From Euborellia annulipes (Eukaryota; Arthropoda; Insecta; Dermaptera; Anisolabididae), in the NCBI GenBank assembly GCA_023213315.1, contig JAKCPI010015025.1, positions 62,001 to 126,000 of the forward strand: a stretch of 64,000 nucleotides of DNA, written 5' to 3'. The translations under genes were made by a program, and so were the position numbers. Shown here one piece after another: positions 20,863 to 31,064 of this stretch (positions are counted from its first letter, which is position 1; the number at the start of each line of letters is the position of its first letter). A model generated the notes under the pieces. The model was not told where the DNA came from and ran no database searches. It was given only the letters and a program-made list of their open reading frames with translations.

Positions 20863-21010
20863 TGGACCCTATTACGCATTAGTGTGTCAAGCGCCGGGTA
20901 CAGTGAGCGCCAAAAGTGCCTGATCTCGATGCCTTGAGCTTAGGCAACCAATATGCAGAGCCGTCGGAACAGTTGCGTTAAAAGTAGCTTCGCCCGTTCA
21001 GTTTCATTTA
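20863..21010. repeat. Family H terminus plus dispersed repeat
   Basis: CCCTATTACGCATTAGTGTG and TCAAGCG match the ends of the 41840-42087 insertion. Sequence from 20934 (TTGAGCTTAGGCAACCAA) recurs at 56366-56435. Confidence 0.45.
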
Positions 21011-21231
21011 AAAAATATTATTTATTTATTTTAAAAATATTTATGAATTCTAAAATATTTTTTTTTATATCTCTTCTCTATCCATATCACAGATCAAACA
21101 TCCATATAATCCATATAAATGACAAAAATAGGAAAGCTGAAATTTAATATATATGACGAATTATAAAATAATAATTGTGAGATTTAATTATTCAATTTTT
21201 AATTTTAATTACCTATATCTATATTTTATTT

Positions 21232-21616
21232 TAATACTTTTGCTATTTTACCAAAGACAAATTCTGTCTGTCTGTTTGTAACGCATAGATTCCGAAACTT
21301 CTGGACCGATTTTCATGGAGTTTTTTTTAATTGGGTACAGAATTTTCCAGGGGTGATTTTAGGCTATCCTTATATCAAATTAGGGTAGGGAAGCCCCATT
21401 TTAGGGGGTTCACAAATCTTCCATAGGAAAGCATTGGAAAACAGGTTCTAACTCGCTTCAAAAAAAATATATTAATCAAATATTTAAAATAAAAAATAAA
21501 AATTCTTCCTCATAATTAATTAAAATACATTTATCTGGACAACTCTTAGTCATATCCCGAGACGCCGCCCGCCAGGGCTAGCGGGGTAGGGTTGCCGAAG
21601 GCAACCCTACCGCAGC
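21232..21616 (+). mobile_element. Helitron-like non-autonomous element
   Basis: Contains TTCTGTCTGTCTGTTTGTAA, ATTCCGAAACTTCTGGACCG and CACAAATCTTCCATAGGAAA, phrases typical of small arthropod Helitrons. It ends in a 14-bp GC-rich hairpin, GTAGGGTTGCC..GGCAACCCTAC, followed by CGCAGCTAGT. The 5' end is not certain. Confidence 0.5.
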
Positions 21617-21734
21617 TAGTATATTATAAATGAAATAAAATTAAAACTTTTTTTCTCATATTTTTTTATAATTTAGTTATGAAATTTTTTTTTAACTTTA
21701 ATTAAAATATATATTGAATTAACATATTATTAAT

Positions 21735-21900
21735 TCTTTTAAGTTATGTCAAATTAGGGGTAGGGAACCTCCCCCCCCGTTATCAGGGGCTCACAAATCT
21801 TTCAAAGGAAAGCATATATTAATTTAAATTATCAAATCTTTCAAATGGAATATAAAAATTCTTCCTCCCCATAAAAGTCTCCATTTCCAAAAGTTGTACC
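21735..21900 (+). mobile_element. Helitron-like internal fragment
   Basis: TCAAATTAGGGGTAGGGAAC and CTCACAAATCTTTCAAAGGA repeat the interior of 21232-21616. Followed by sequence resembling family H interior (GAGAAAATCAACATTAAAGT). Confidence 0.4.
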
Positions 21901-22075
21901 GAGATTTGAGAAAATCAACATTAAAGTTTTTCTGATTTAAATTGTTTTGATTAGATTATATATCATTTTTTTTTTTTTTGTCAATTGTTCAAGTAAATAC
22001 TCTAATTATCGCAGATATTCAATAAATTATTTCTAGAAATACGACTAATTTAGAGAATAAACTATAAAATATGAA

Positions 22076-22313
22076 CCGTTTATTTTGAAAGTGGTGTAAG
22101 TCCATTTTCTATTGTTTCGAGAAAATGAAAGATTAGCATATATGTTTGTTAAACTATTTACCGACCAATTTTCAATTGTACAAAACATGGGAATTTTTTT
22201 TTAAATTTACCACTAGCTAGTTATACATAGAAAATTTACATTAATTTAAGCATAAATTATGTGATATCTCATTTTTTTTTTTTATCGACTTACACCACTT
22301 TCAAAATAAACGG
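22076..22313. mobile_element. MITE with perfect 27-bp inverted ends
   Basis: CCGTTTATTTTGAAAGTGGT..GTC on the left is exactly mirrored at the right end. Non-coding and about 238 bp. A SINE dimer inserted at its right edge repeats the last 10 bp at 22726-22735. Confidence 0.75.
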
Positions 22314-22725
22314 GCCCCCGGGTCTGGCGTAGTAGGTAGCGTGCCTACCTCCTATACCAAACGTCGCGGGTTCGGACCCAGGCAGTCCGATGATTTTATT
22401 TAAGCCAATTGGATACCAGATGGCTTAAATAGAAATGCCTGAACCCACAATAGATGCCCCCGGGTGTGGCATAGTAGGTAGCGTGCCTACCTCCTATACC
22501 AAACGTCGCGGGTTCGGACCCAGGCAGTCCGATGATTTTATTTAAGCCATTTGGATACCAGATGGCTTAAATAGAAATGCCTGAACACCAAATTGATTTA
22601 TTAATTACAACGGTTATCGTCAAAGTCTTATATGGCCTGAGTTGCCGAAAAGACTGCGTGAATGTGTGTGTGAATGTGAGTGTGAATGAGAAAAAGTGTG
22701 AATGTTTTAAAAAAAAAAAATGAAT
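22314..22725 (+). mobile_element. SINE-A tandem dimer
   Basis: A first unit lacking its tail (22314-22455) is followed by a complete unit (22456-22725). One TSD, AAATAAACGG (22304-22313 and 22726-22735), flanks both, so they look to have inserted as one dimeric element. Confidence 0.8.
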
Positions 22726-22780
22726 AAATAAACGGTCCATATAATAATTATTATTATTATTGCAAAATTCTATAAGTCCA

Positions 22781-22977
22781 GTGCCTGCCTTGTGTTCCTA
22801 GGGTCGAGGGTTCGGATCCCACGCAGTCTGATGATTTTATTTAAGCCATTTGGATACCAAATAGATATATTAAACATACGAGTATCGTTTAAAGTCTTAA
22901 ATGGCCTAAGTTGCCGAAAAGACTGTGTGAATGGGTGTGTGGATTAGAAAAACGTTGTGTGTGTTTTTTTTTATATA
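22781..22977 (+). mobile_element. SINE-A, head partly lost
   Basis: B-box GGGTTCGGATCCC, partial palindrome, GCCGAAAAGAC block and a shortened GT-rich tail. Confidence 0.7.
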
Positions 22978-22980
22978 TAT

Positions 22981-23074
22981 CGGCGGAAACTTAACATTTA
23001 TCGACACAAAAAATCTGGTGGTTACCAAAGATGAGAGAAAGTTGTGTGCTGTGCGGCCAGTCACACCAGATTTT
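22981..23074 (+). mobile_element. Family C terminal hairpin, deleted
   Basis: TCGACACAAAAAATCTGGTG then GAGAAAGTTGTGTGCTGTGC and GTCACACCAGATT. Part of the left hairpin arm is missing. Confidence 0.65.
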
Positions 23075-23351
23075 GAGGAATTTTGAGGATTTGATACAAT
23101 AAAAATGTGATTTATTGACTATCCATTTTAATAACTCTACTTATGTTAGTTGAAGAGGAGGATAGCAGCGTCTAAAGAGAAGCACGTAGTTTGTGCAATC
23201 GACACGTGAAGCGCCACTTGCTAACCGCGCCTGCTTTTTAGGCAATCCCACATGACAGTCAAGATTCAATGCATGCCTATTGAAAAGGCAAATTTAAAAA
23301 GACAATTTTCTCTTCTGATCAAGAAAGACACTTCCATCAGATAACACGTTT
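23075..23351. other. Unassigned DNA
   Basis: Moderate GC, no open frame or repeat match recognised. Confidence 0.35.
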
Positions 23352-23364
23352 AACTATTTCTATT

Positions 23365-23418
23365 TAAATAGGAATGGGGTCTAAATGGCCTTAGATGCCG
23401 AAAAAGACCTTAAAAAAA
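23365..23418 (+). mobile_element. SINE-B tail, 5'-truncated
   Basis: TAAATAGGAATGGGGTCTAA, GCCGAAAAAGACC and poly-A, flanked by TSD AACTATTTCTATT at 23352-23364 and 23419-23431. It inserted as a tail-only copy. Confidence 0.75.
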
Positions 23419-23440
23419 AACTATTTCTATTCATTTAAAT

Positions 23441-23919
23441 CAGGGCTGTCCAAATGCAAGTGTCCCAAGGATCGCTTTAAAAAAAATGCTGTGTGGAAGG
23501 CACCAAAATACATCGTATGCAACTTTATCAATGCCCTCGGGGCTTGGTGTGGAGGTTAGCGTGCTAACCTCGTATACCAAAAGTCGCGGGTTCGGACCCC
23601 AGGCAATTTTATTTCAACAAAAAATAGGAATGGTAGATGTAATAAAACAAAGGGGTGGCAGAACTTCTATTTGAATTTTTTTTTTGCCATATAAACTTAC
23701 ACCACCTTAAATGTACATATATATAAAATCTCTATCTTTTGTTTTTTTCCCCTCCACTATCGTAAATTTTAGTAAAATTCTAATTGAGCTCCAGGCAAAA
23801 GCAGCTGTTGTTTAAAATAGCATTAGAGTAGTTTACAGATTTAGAGACCCGCTCCGCGGGTCGCAAAATTGAGGTCGCGGTACACATAAGGACCGCGGGA
23901 CTAACGTTGGACAACCCTA
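23441..23919. mobile_element. hAT-like element
   Basis: Ends CAGGGCTGTCCAA and TTGGACAACCCTA. No convincing TSD. Holds a SINE-A head at 23533-23610. Confidence 0.5.
23533..23610 (+). mobile_element. SINE-A head only
   Basis: GCCCTCGGGGCTTGGTGTGG and GGGTTCGGACCCCAGGCA, then breaks before the palindrome. Confidence 0.7.
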
Positions 23920-24225
23920 ATATATTCATTAAAAATACGAAGAATAAATATTAATATATACGATTAATTATAAAATAATAATTGTGAAATTTAATTCAAA
24001 CTGGTAACGATCATTAACTCTGATTAATTATTTGAAGGATTTCTATGGGGCCTATGTGAATATTATTTTATCTTAATCCTTAGTTAATTCGTTAATGTAT
24101 TTGTGTAAAAGTTTGGTTAGTTTTAAATTGATGAAACAGTTACCTAAACAAAACAAATACATACAGGGCACTTGATCATATGGATAAATGGTCATTTTGA
24201 CTACTGAGTATCATTTTATTTGATT
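23920..24225. other. AT-rich DNA with a short dispersed repeat
   Basis: ATTATAAAATAATAATTGTG near 23960 recurs near 21160 and 42715. Confidence 0.4.
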
Positions 24226-24237
24226 GTATGATTGATT

Positions 24238-24513
24238 TTTTTTTTTTTTTTTTTTTTAAAAACATTCACACTTTTTCTCATTCACACTCACACTCACACA
24301 CACATTCACACTGTCTTTTCGGCAGCTCAGGCCATATAAGACATTTACGATATCCGTTATTTATGAATTTATATATATAGGGGTCCAGGCATTTTTATTT
24401 AAGCCATCTGGTATCCAGATGGCTTAACTAAAATCATCGGACTGCCTGGGGTCGAACCCGCGACGTTTGGTATATGAGGTTAGCACGCTAACCTCTACAC
24501 CACCCCCGTGGGC
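24238..24513 (-). mobile_element. SINE-A, full length
   Basis: Reverse copy from poly-T through the head. TSD GTATGATTGATT at 24226-24237 and 24514-24525. Confidence 0.85.
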
Positions 24514-24539
24514 GTATGATTGATTGCAATACATTAGAC

Positions 24540-25036
24540 CAGCGGTTCCCAACCCGTGGGCCGCAGATTAATTGGACCTGGGCCGCGGACGTCTAAGGGA
24601 AGATAAAAAGAATCTGGTGTGACTGGCGCACAACACACAACTTTCTTTTACCTTCGATAATCGAAAGTTGTGTACTGTGCTTGTCTCACCAGATTTTTTG
24701 TGTCGACATATATTTAGTTCCCGACAGTACGGAACATTTGAATTCAGATGCAAAAGTATGGCAAAATATTTATATTTTTTTACCATGGCAACCATTTCTC
24801 CTATCTTTCATATGATTGATATACGACCATCCTCAGGGCTGAAACGTGTCAACAAAATTCCCTCAAAAAGTCGAATGGCACAATTTTGTAAATTATCTAT
24901 TGCCATTTAATAAGGACCAACAGGCTATGCGAGTTAGCGAGTTAAGGTTAGATTGGATATTTATATACTTGACCTGAGCGTTTTTTTTTTTTTACGAAAA
25001 AGTGGGCCGCACATCAAAAAAGGTTGGGAACCGCTG
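24540..25036. mobile_element. hAT-like element carrying family C fragment
   Basis: Inverted ends CAGCGGTTCCCAACC and GGTTGGGAACCGCTG. Flanking 8-mers CATTAGAC and CAGTAAAC agree at 6 of 8. The subterminal GGGCCGC blocks are typical of this type. Confidence 0.75.
24604..24818 (-). mobile_element. Family C fragment
   Basis: Terminal hairpin plus TTGCCATGGTAA (reverse) block. It ends at CTTTCATATG, where a GAAACGTG-containing sequence begins. Confidence 0.7.
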
Positions 25037-25049
25037 CAGTAAACTATTG

Positions 25050-25193
25050 TAATTATTCTTTAACACAATGATTACTAATTTAATTACTTATAAGATATAG
25101 AGCGAATTTTTTTATAAATATTTTTTATTTAATGTGATTAATCTAAAAAAAAAATTTTTTTTTAGAAAATCAAAAAATAAGAGCTTCTATAAG
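25050..25193 (-). mobile_element. Family F internal fragment
   Basis: TTCTTTAACACAATGATTAC and AAGATATAGAGCGAATTTTT are the reverse of family F interior. Confidence 0.6.
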
Positions 25194-25195
25194 TT

Positions 25196-25260
25196 CATGG
25201 GCGTACCCAGCGGGGGCAGCTTTTAACTATAACTTAACCCCCCGGCCCTCAGGGCTTTGC
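25196..25260 (+). mobile_element. CATGGGCGTACCC element, one end
   Basis: CATGGGCGTACCCAGCGGGGG matches the terminus type of 11885-12031. The other end was not found. Confidence 0.35.
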
Positions 25261-25440
25261 TGCTTACAGTAGTGTGTTAGAGCAGATCCAGATATCTGTC
25301 CCTCTACTGGTTAACCAAGCGGCGCATAAGTGGAAAATTTTTCTTTAAAGTTTTTCACGCTATTCGTTACGAGTTAGTAACTTGCGCGACTAACTGCATA
25401 TAAGGGGAAGTGAGTTTTATTGGTGCAGGTCGAGGGTCCG

Positions 25441-25514
25441 GTGGCCTGGTGCAATGGATAGCACGCCTATGCCCCGGAAAGGCGGAGATCCTGGGTTCGA
25501 TTCCCGGGGGCCAT
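25441..25514 (+). tRNA. tRNA-like sequence, probably pseudo or SINE head
   Basis: A 7-bp acceptor (GTGGCCT/GGGCCAT with two wobbles), a short D stem around AATGGATA, and a T arm CTGGG-TTCGATT-CCCGG can be drawn. B box GGTTCGATTCC is perfect. The anticodon stem CGCCT/AGGCG leaves an 11-nt loop instead of 7, so no functional tRNA is claimed. The D-loop resembles tRNA-Arg. Confidence 0.35.
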
Positions 25515-25561
25515 GGGATGTTTGGCCTCATCAATAAAAAACACTCACATGTCTTGTTGAA

Positions 25562-25683
25562 TTCCTATTTAAGCCATTTGGTATCCAAATGGCTTAAATA
25601 AAATCATCGGACTGCCTGGGATCCGAACCCCCGACCTTTGGATACAAGGCCAGCCCGCTAACCCCTACACCAAGCCCGAGGGC
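25562..25683 (-). mobile_element. SINE-A head with palindrome
   Basis: Stops just beyond the internal palindrome. Head complement ACACCAAGCCCGAGGGC. Confidence 0.75.
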
Positions 25684-25754
25684 AGACGCGTATCTTAAGA
25701 TGTTCGAATTTACATTATCATTGAGGACCTGGTTTTTCAAAACAACCTAACAGT

Positions 25755-25802
25755 CTAGATGGCCCTGAAGATGGTTGGTAGTTTGTTTCCGAAACATCAT
25801 TT
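25755..25802 (+). ncRNA. Degenerate hammerhead-like motif
   Basis: CTGAAGA at 25765-25771 and CCGAAACATC at 25790-25799. Stem II is only GG/CC and the triplet is ATC. Confidence 0.3.
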
Positions 25803-26270
25803 TTTTCTTATATAGATGTAATATAGAAGATAGAAAGAAATAGAAATTTTACTATTGATTGCCCACGCTTCTGCTCCTTTAGAAGATATTGATTAGAGAG
25901 AGAATATTTTGAAATATGAAAATCTCTGGCGCCGTTTGCGCATCGAGTTCAAGAGGCAGCCGCTAGAGTGTAGCTCTGTATGTATTTCGATCACTTGCAT
26001 TTATAAATTCCTTTCGCTCTCTCACACTCTCCCTCTTCACCCTCTTCTTCCTCTTTGATAATTCAAATGAATATAATTTGTCTACTTTATTTATTATCAA
26101 ATATAAAAGCAAAAGAATTAATAAAAGGATTAACAGACTATTCATCGGCCCCTTTGATATAATAACATCAATGAATTCTAAAATTTTTTTGCACTCACCC
26201 AGGACTGTTTTGCATCCACAAATTTCCAGACTCTCTCCCCAGGGGGGAAAAAGGGGGGGGGGGGGGACTT
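25803..26270. other. Unassigned DNA
   Basis: TC-rich and TTC runs near 26010-26055 and G run near 26254-26267. Confidence 0.35.
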
Positions 26271-26318
26271 CTCACTGAGGAAGATCTGCGGCACAGCGGT
26301 CGAAACCTGTGGTATGAG
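26271..26318 (+). ncRNA. Degenerate hammerhead-like motif
   Basis: CTGAGGA at 26275-26281 and CGAAACC, with outer CTCA/TGAG pairing. The GTC triplet is missing. Followed by the AATAAAGAAATAAG text common to foldback arms. Confidence 0.25.
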
Positions 26319-26384
26319 GAAATTAAATTAATAAAGAAATAAGATATATTTTTAAAATAAAGCCTCCAATTCCTATCTATTCTA

Positions 26385-26474
26385 AAATTTTTTTTTTTAA
26401 TAAAATGAAAAATTTGATTGCATAAATTCTTTATTATAATTTAGTCGTGACCTATCATAGTATATAATTGTATT
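26385..26474 (+). mobile_element. Family I fragment
   Basis: TAGTCGTGACCTATCATAGT and flanks match 16550-16640. Cut off where family D begins. Confidence 0.6.
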
Positions 26475-26476
26475 TA

Positions 26477-27105
26477 GGGGGTTCAGGAGCGACGTCTAAA
26501 CGTATGCTTTAAAAAAAACTAGGCTATTATAAGGAATTTTTCAATGCGTTTTTTTTTTAATGAATTAAATTCTTAAGTGATTATTGGGACATCGAGCTAT
26601 AATTTTTTTAATGACTTTTTAACAAATTAAGGAAATTAATTTTTTTGTTATCAAGCAAATACAAAAAAACAACCTGCCCAATAATCTTTAATTTTTTTTT
26701 AAATTTAAAAATGAATTTATTGTTATTATTAATCACATATTAATTAAGAAATTTTTAAAATAAGCTTAGATGATTTATTTAAAAACCAACTGTCAAATTA
26801 GTTCAGCATTCTTGCAATAGATGGCAGGCTAGTCTAACAGCCGATCACCTAATAGCGTATATCTGGCCTATATTTATATATTTTTATGCTTTTATAAAAG
26901 ATACATAATATATAATAACATTTATAAAGTATTTATTGTTAAAAGATCAATGAAAATCAACCAAATGCATTAAATATTATTAGCTACCATTCTGACATCT
27001 CTTGGCAAATTTTTGAATTACTTGATATTTGGGCATACTTTTTATGACACACAACGCCATCTTAACGGGAAAAACATGCGTAATCACCTTCGCTCCCGAG
27101 CCCCC
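26477..27105 (-). mobile_element. Family D element, near complete
   Basis: Ends GGGGGTTCAGGAGCGA and CGCTCCCGAGCCCCC. TTAA lies at 27106-27109; the left flank reads TTTA. 629 bp. Any open frame crossing its right end is chance. Confidence 0.8.
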
Positions 27106-27128
27106 TTAACCCAATATTTAATTTTTTT

Positions 27129-27155
27129 GGCGCTTGACACACTAATGCATATCAG
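27129..27155 (-). repeat. Family H terminus
   Basis: GGCGCTTGACACACTAATGC leading to CAGGG, as at 42055-42080. Confidence 0.5.
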
Positions 27156-27683
27156 GGTCCATATAGGGTTGAAGAAAGTAAAACGCATAAAAAATTGCTT
27201 TAGTAGGGTAAGTCTAAAGATTCAATGTGCCCTCGTAATATCAATAATGCCTCATAAATTAAAATTGAATGATTGCGTTCTATTTAATAATCGTTTATTT
27301 GACTTTGAAAGTCAAAAAAAAAAATTTAGAAAAGTTTTAAAAGTTAAGATGAAAGAATATCAAAGGAATAGAGAGGTGGTATCTATATTATAAATGAGAG
27401 CAGACATTTTTATTTGTATTTTATCACCTTATTTATTTATTTTTTATCTTTTGCTACGATAGCTGAATGACCTTGGCCTTCTTCGAAGGATAATAACAAC
27501 TAGAAAAGAAAACTATAGGTTTTAAAATGAAGGCCATTCTCAATTCATTAACAATAAAACGGCGTTGATTTTTCTTCAAAAAAAATTTTAACTTGAAATG
27601 AAAGGGAATTCAAGAAAAGGGCGGCTCCAGAGGGAGTGGGGGGTATTTTTTTTGCTTGGTGTGACTGGGGTTAGCGAAAATCC
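27156..27683. other. AT-rich unassigned DNA
   Basis: A small palindrome TTTGACTTTGAAAGTCAAA lies near 27298-27316. Confidence 0.35.
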
Positions 27684-27742
27684 AAGACCACCCTCCCTAC
27701 TCACCGGATTTAGCTCCAAGTGACTTTTGCTTGTTCTCTAAG
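27684..27742 (+). pseudogene. Mariner-type transposase fragment
   Basis: One frame reads DHPPYSPDLAPSDFCLFS, the conserved block around the third catalytic Asp of mariner/Tc1 transposases. It is cut off at 27744 by a hAT-like end and has no recognisable N-terminal part. Confidence 0.7.
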
Positions 27743-27743
27743 T

Positions 27744-27870
27744 CAGAGTTCCTCAACCTTTTTTGGCCCGCAGACCAGTAATATTTGTAAAATAAATTCG
27801 CTGACCAGTGATATTTTTTTAACAACAAAATTTTACTAGGTATTAAAGAACTACTACATAAGTTAAATTG
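27744..27870 (+). mobile_element. hAT-like element, one terminus
   Basis: CAGAGTTCCTCAACC then GGCCCGCAGACC, the usual form of these short hAT ends. Right terminus not found. Confidence 0.4.
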
Positions 27871-28048
27871 TAACATTTTTATTAATCCTTATCATTGACG
27901 CCTCCGGTGACGCTATCTCTGGGCTGTCTGGAACTAAATACCCCCTCTCCTTGCATAAACCCCGCTTCAATTCCTAGCAATGGTTCCTCCCCTCCTCTCC
28001 AAAAAATGTATTTTCAATTTTAAACAAAGGTGAAAATAAAAAACATTA

Positions 28049-28158
28049 CCCCGGGCTTGGTGTAGTTGGTAGCGCGCCTCCCTTGTATACCAATGGTCGA
28101 GGGTTCGGATCCCAGGCAGTCCAATGATTTTATTTAAGCCATTTAGATACCAAAATAA
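28049..28158 (+). mobile_element. SINE-A head, GTTGGTAGC subfamily
   Basis: CCCCGGGCTTGGTGTAGTTG and GGGTTCGGATCCC, ending in the internal palindrome. Faces the inverted copy at 28165-28300. Confidence 0.75.
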
Positions 28159-28164
28159 ACCTAT

Positions 28165-28300
28165 TGGGAGTCCAGGCATTTCTATTTAAGCCATTTGGTA
28201 TCCAAATGGCTTAAATAAAATCATCGGACTGCCTGGGGTCCGAACCCGCGACGTTTGCTATAGAAGGTAGGCACGCTACCAACTACACCAAGCCCGGGGC
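28165..28300 (-). mobile_element. SINE-A head, inverted partner
   Basis: Runs from GTCCAGGCATTTC through the palindrome to the head complement ACACCAAGCCCGGGGC. With the previous copy it forms a tail-to-tail inverted repeat. Confidence 0.75.
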
Positions 28301-28302
28301 AA

Positions 28303-28601
28303 GAAAATTATTATTACTCGTTTTCCAATCCAGTGCCTGCTTGAAGATTTGTTTACATTCATAGAATATATAAATGCAAAGAATACATAGATATTTCTCT
28401 ATACATTTCCTATGGGAGAAATCGCAACTTTAGGAATTGATAACTCAAAAAGTTATAGGAATTTCGGGACGTGAGGATTTTTCCGGGACTCTCCATAACG
28501 ACCTCTATAAGACTGCAAAATTTTGTTTCAAAATTCCAACGAGAAGTTGGTCAAACAGAGCTTGACAGACGGACACTCCGCTATTATATATATAGAAAGA
28601 T
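28303..28601 (-). mobile_element. Helitron-like element
   Basis: The reverse complement begins TTTCTATATATATAATAGCG and continues AGTGTCCGTCTGTC. Nearly the whole 17797-18092 sequence is repeated. Confidence 0.5.
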
Positions 28602-28954
28602 TGTAATGAAAAAGGCTGGCTGGCCTTTAGAGCAAGAAGTGAGAAAAGAATTAAAAGCAAACACCAATTAACATAAAATCAATATCTAATGTCAGCTATT
28701 ATTATTTATTATTATTATTTAATATCCTATATCCATATTTATAATTTTATGTTTAATCATGTGGTAATAAATATCTAGCATAATAATAATAATACTTAAT
28801 AGAGCTAAAAGGGGATTTATGGTCAAAGAGGGATTTTTTTTTCAAATGATCCACTTGCAATAAGCTTTCAATTAAAGTAATTAAATATTACTGGCATATA
28901 TTAATATATTATAATTTATGGAGATCAGAAATTTTATGGTACGTTTCTTCCTGT
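28602..28954. other. AT-rich unassigned DNA
   Basis: Only ATT-type runs seen. Confidence 0.4.
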
Positions 28955-28956
28955 TA

Positions 28957-29443
28957 CGAGGGCAGATCAATAAGTCCGTGACTTTTTGAATTTCCCGCCT
29001 CTTAACTGAAATGGCAACACTGCTCCTGTCAGCAGGCAACTATCAGCTGACTCCTGTCGAAATTTGAACCAGCTGGGTCTTTTAGTTTTTGTTTGATACC
29101 CATTAATAGCAGACTACCTCGTGATTTGAGAAGAAAATGGAAAAAAAGTGTGCTCCATGGCATGAATTGGGATACGAATTGCTCCCTCATCCGCCCTATT
29201 CTCCGGAGTGACTATTTCTCGTTTCCAAACCTGAAAAAATGGCTCGGCGGAAAGAGATTCGACCCCAACGATGATTTTGATGCCCTCGGCAAATCTTAAT
29301 TTTTGGAAGGGATAAACAAAATTGGAGAAACGTTGGACAAAGTGTATAGAGCTCAAAAGAGACTACGTTGAAAAATAAAATAATTTTTTATCCCAAAACC
29401 TGTGTTTCAATCAAAAAGTCACAGACTTATTGACCTGCCCTCG
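28957..29443 (+). mobile_element. Mariner element, internally deleted
   Basis: Inverted ends CGAGGGCAGATCAATAAGTC and its near complement GACTTATTGACCTGCCCTCG, each flanked by TA. 487 bp against about 1.3 kb for intact mariners. It keeps the C-terminal part of the transposase. Confidence 0.85.
29137..29374 (+). pseudogene. Mariner transposase C-terminal remnant
   Basis: Reads HELGYELLPHPPYSPE, then after a small deletion and frameshift SDYFSFPNLKKWLGGKRF. This is the region around the third catalytic Asp of the mariner DD34D type. The DLAP part of YSPDLAPSD is deleted, the frame is broken, and the first two catalytic residues lie in the missing part. A terminal ..YVEK-like end precedes the right TIR. 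Confidence 0.85.
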
Positions 29444-30002
29444 TATTATTGAATTCGCATACGTTATTTAGGGGCACCTCGACACTTTTTAAGAAGAATG
29501 CCTGCCAATGGTGGCCGGCCGCCATATTTGTTCCATTGCTATATGGCAGGGCTGGCAAACCTGCGACTCGCGAACCACATGCCGCTCTTTGAAGGTTTAT
29601 TTGTGGCTCTCGAGAAACCAGAGTTCCCTTTTCATTTTTGTGTTATTATATTTTAAAATTATTATCGTATGTGTTTCAAAATATCTTTTAAATTAATGAC
29701 AACAAATATGAAAGACTAAAGGCGGGCATACACGGCAGATCCATTTAGACCGAGCCAATTTGTGCGAGTTCATTTTCGCCAGATCCAAAATAGAGAGTCA
29801 TACACGACCGAGCCAAGTAGGCCCGTTTGAAATTTGACATTTAAGGGTAAACACAGGTTAGTCCCTTTGGAGCTTGTCACATCGGTGCCTTTTTTAAAAT
29901 CGATTTTCGTTTAATACAACAAAATGAACAATTGTATAAAAATATCCCATCATATTATAAAAAATAAATAATTTTTAATAAGTGAAAATTTTTATTTAAA
30001 TC
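29444..30002. other. Unassigned DNA with a hAT-like end
   Basis: CAGGGCTGGCAAACCTGCGA at 29547 resembles a hAT terminus but has no partner. 29720-29850 contains two related CCGAGCCAA blocks. Confidence 0.35.
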
Positions 30003-30006
30003 TTAA

Positions 30007-30631
30007 GGGGCTACGGGAGTGAAGGTGTTACGCATGTTTTTCCCGCTAAGATGGCGTTGTGTGTCATTAAAAGCATGCCCAAAAATCAAGTAATTCAAAA
30101 ATTTGCCAAGAGATGTCAAAATGGTAGCTAATAATATTTCATGCATTTGGTTCATTTTCATTGATCTTTTAACAAAAAATACTTAATAAATGTTATTATA
30201 TATTATGTATCTTTTATAAAAGCATAAAAATATATAAATATAGGCCAGATATAGGCTAATACTATATCGTCTGTTAGACTAGCCTGCCCTCTATTGCAAG
30301 AATGCTGAACTAATTTGACAGTTGGTTTTTAAATAAATCATCTAAGCTTATTTTAAAAATTTCTTAATTAATATGTGATTAATAATAACAATAAATTCAT
30401 TTTTACATTAAAAATTAAAGATTATTGGGACAGATTGTTTTTTTTGTATTTGCTTGATAACAAAAAAATTATTTTAGATAATTTTTTAATAAGTCATTAA
30501 AAAAATTATATCTCGATGTCCCAATAATCTCTTATGAATTTAATTCATTTAAAAAAAAAACGCCATTGAAAAATTGCTTATAATAGTCTAGTTTTTTTTA
30601 AAGTACGTTTAGACGTCGATCCTGAACACCC
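30007..30631 (+). mobile_element. Family D element, intact ends
   Basis: Ends GGGGCTACGGGAGTGAAGG and CCTGAACACCC, between TTAA at 30003-30006 and 30632-30635. 625 bp, non-coding. Confidence 0.85.
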
Positions 30632-30944
30632 TTAAACATAAGTGAAGAAACAGTTACAAATTAAATGTAGGACATTTTGCGGGCCATTGAATCAAAATGC
30701 AAAATTGTCCCGCAAAATGCGGGATGAATTGGTTACCATTGATCATTTGAACTTCTCTAACAAAAGTCATTTCACTCATAATTATCTTAATTTTAGTACT
30801 TTTTCAAAATTTTGTTAAAAAAAAATATTTAAATAATTATTCTAATAAAAATCTATTCAGAATATTTAAGAAAAATATCAAATGGATCTAAAAAAAAAAA
30901 AATAAGTATGAATCTGGCAACGCTGCACATATATGGAACAAACT

Positions 30945-30994
30945 GAAGATAAGAGAAAGTTTTGTGCTGTGCGTTCAGTCACACCGGATTTTTG
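30945..30994 (+). mobile_element. Family C hairpin fragment
   Basis: AAGAGAAAGTTTTGTGCTGT then AGTCACACCGGATTTTT, only the last arm. Confidence 0.5.
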
Positions 30995-31064
30995 TTTGTT
31001 TTATGGATACTTAGTAGATTACTTTTGAATATCTAAAGGATTCTACGTATCTATACCTGCCTAT

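Noticed and set aside
25441..25514. Functional tRNA-Arg gene
   Set aside because: The anticodon loop would be 11 nt and the acceptor stem relies on wobbles.
27013..27393. 126-codon plus-strand open frame
   Set aside because: It runs through the end of a family D element into a family H fragment and AT-rich DNA, with no domain-like text.
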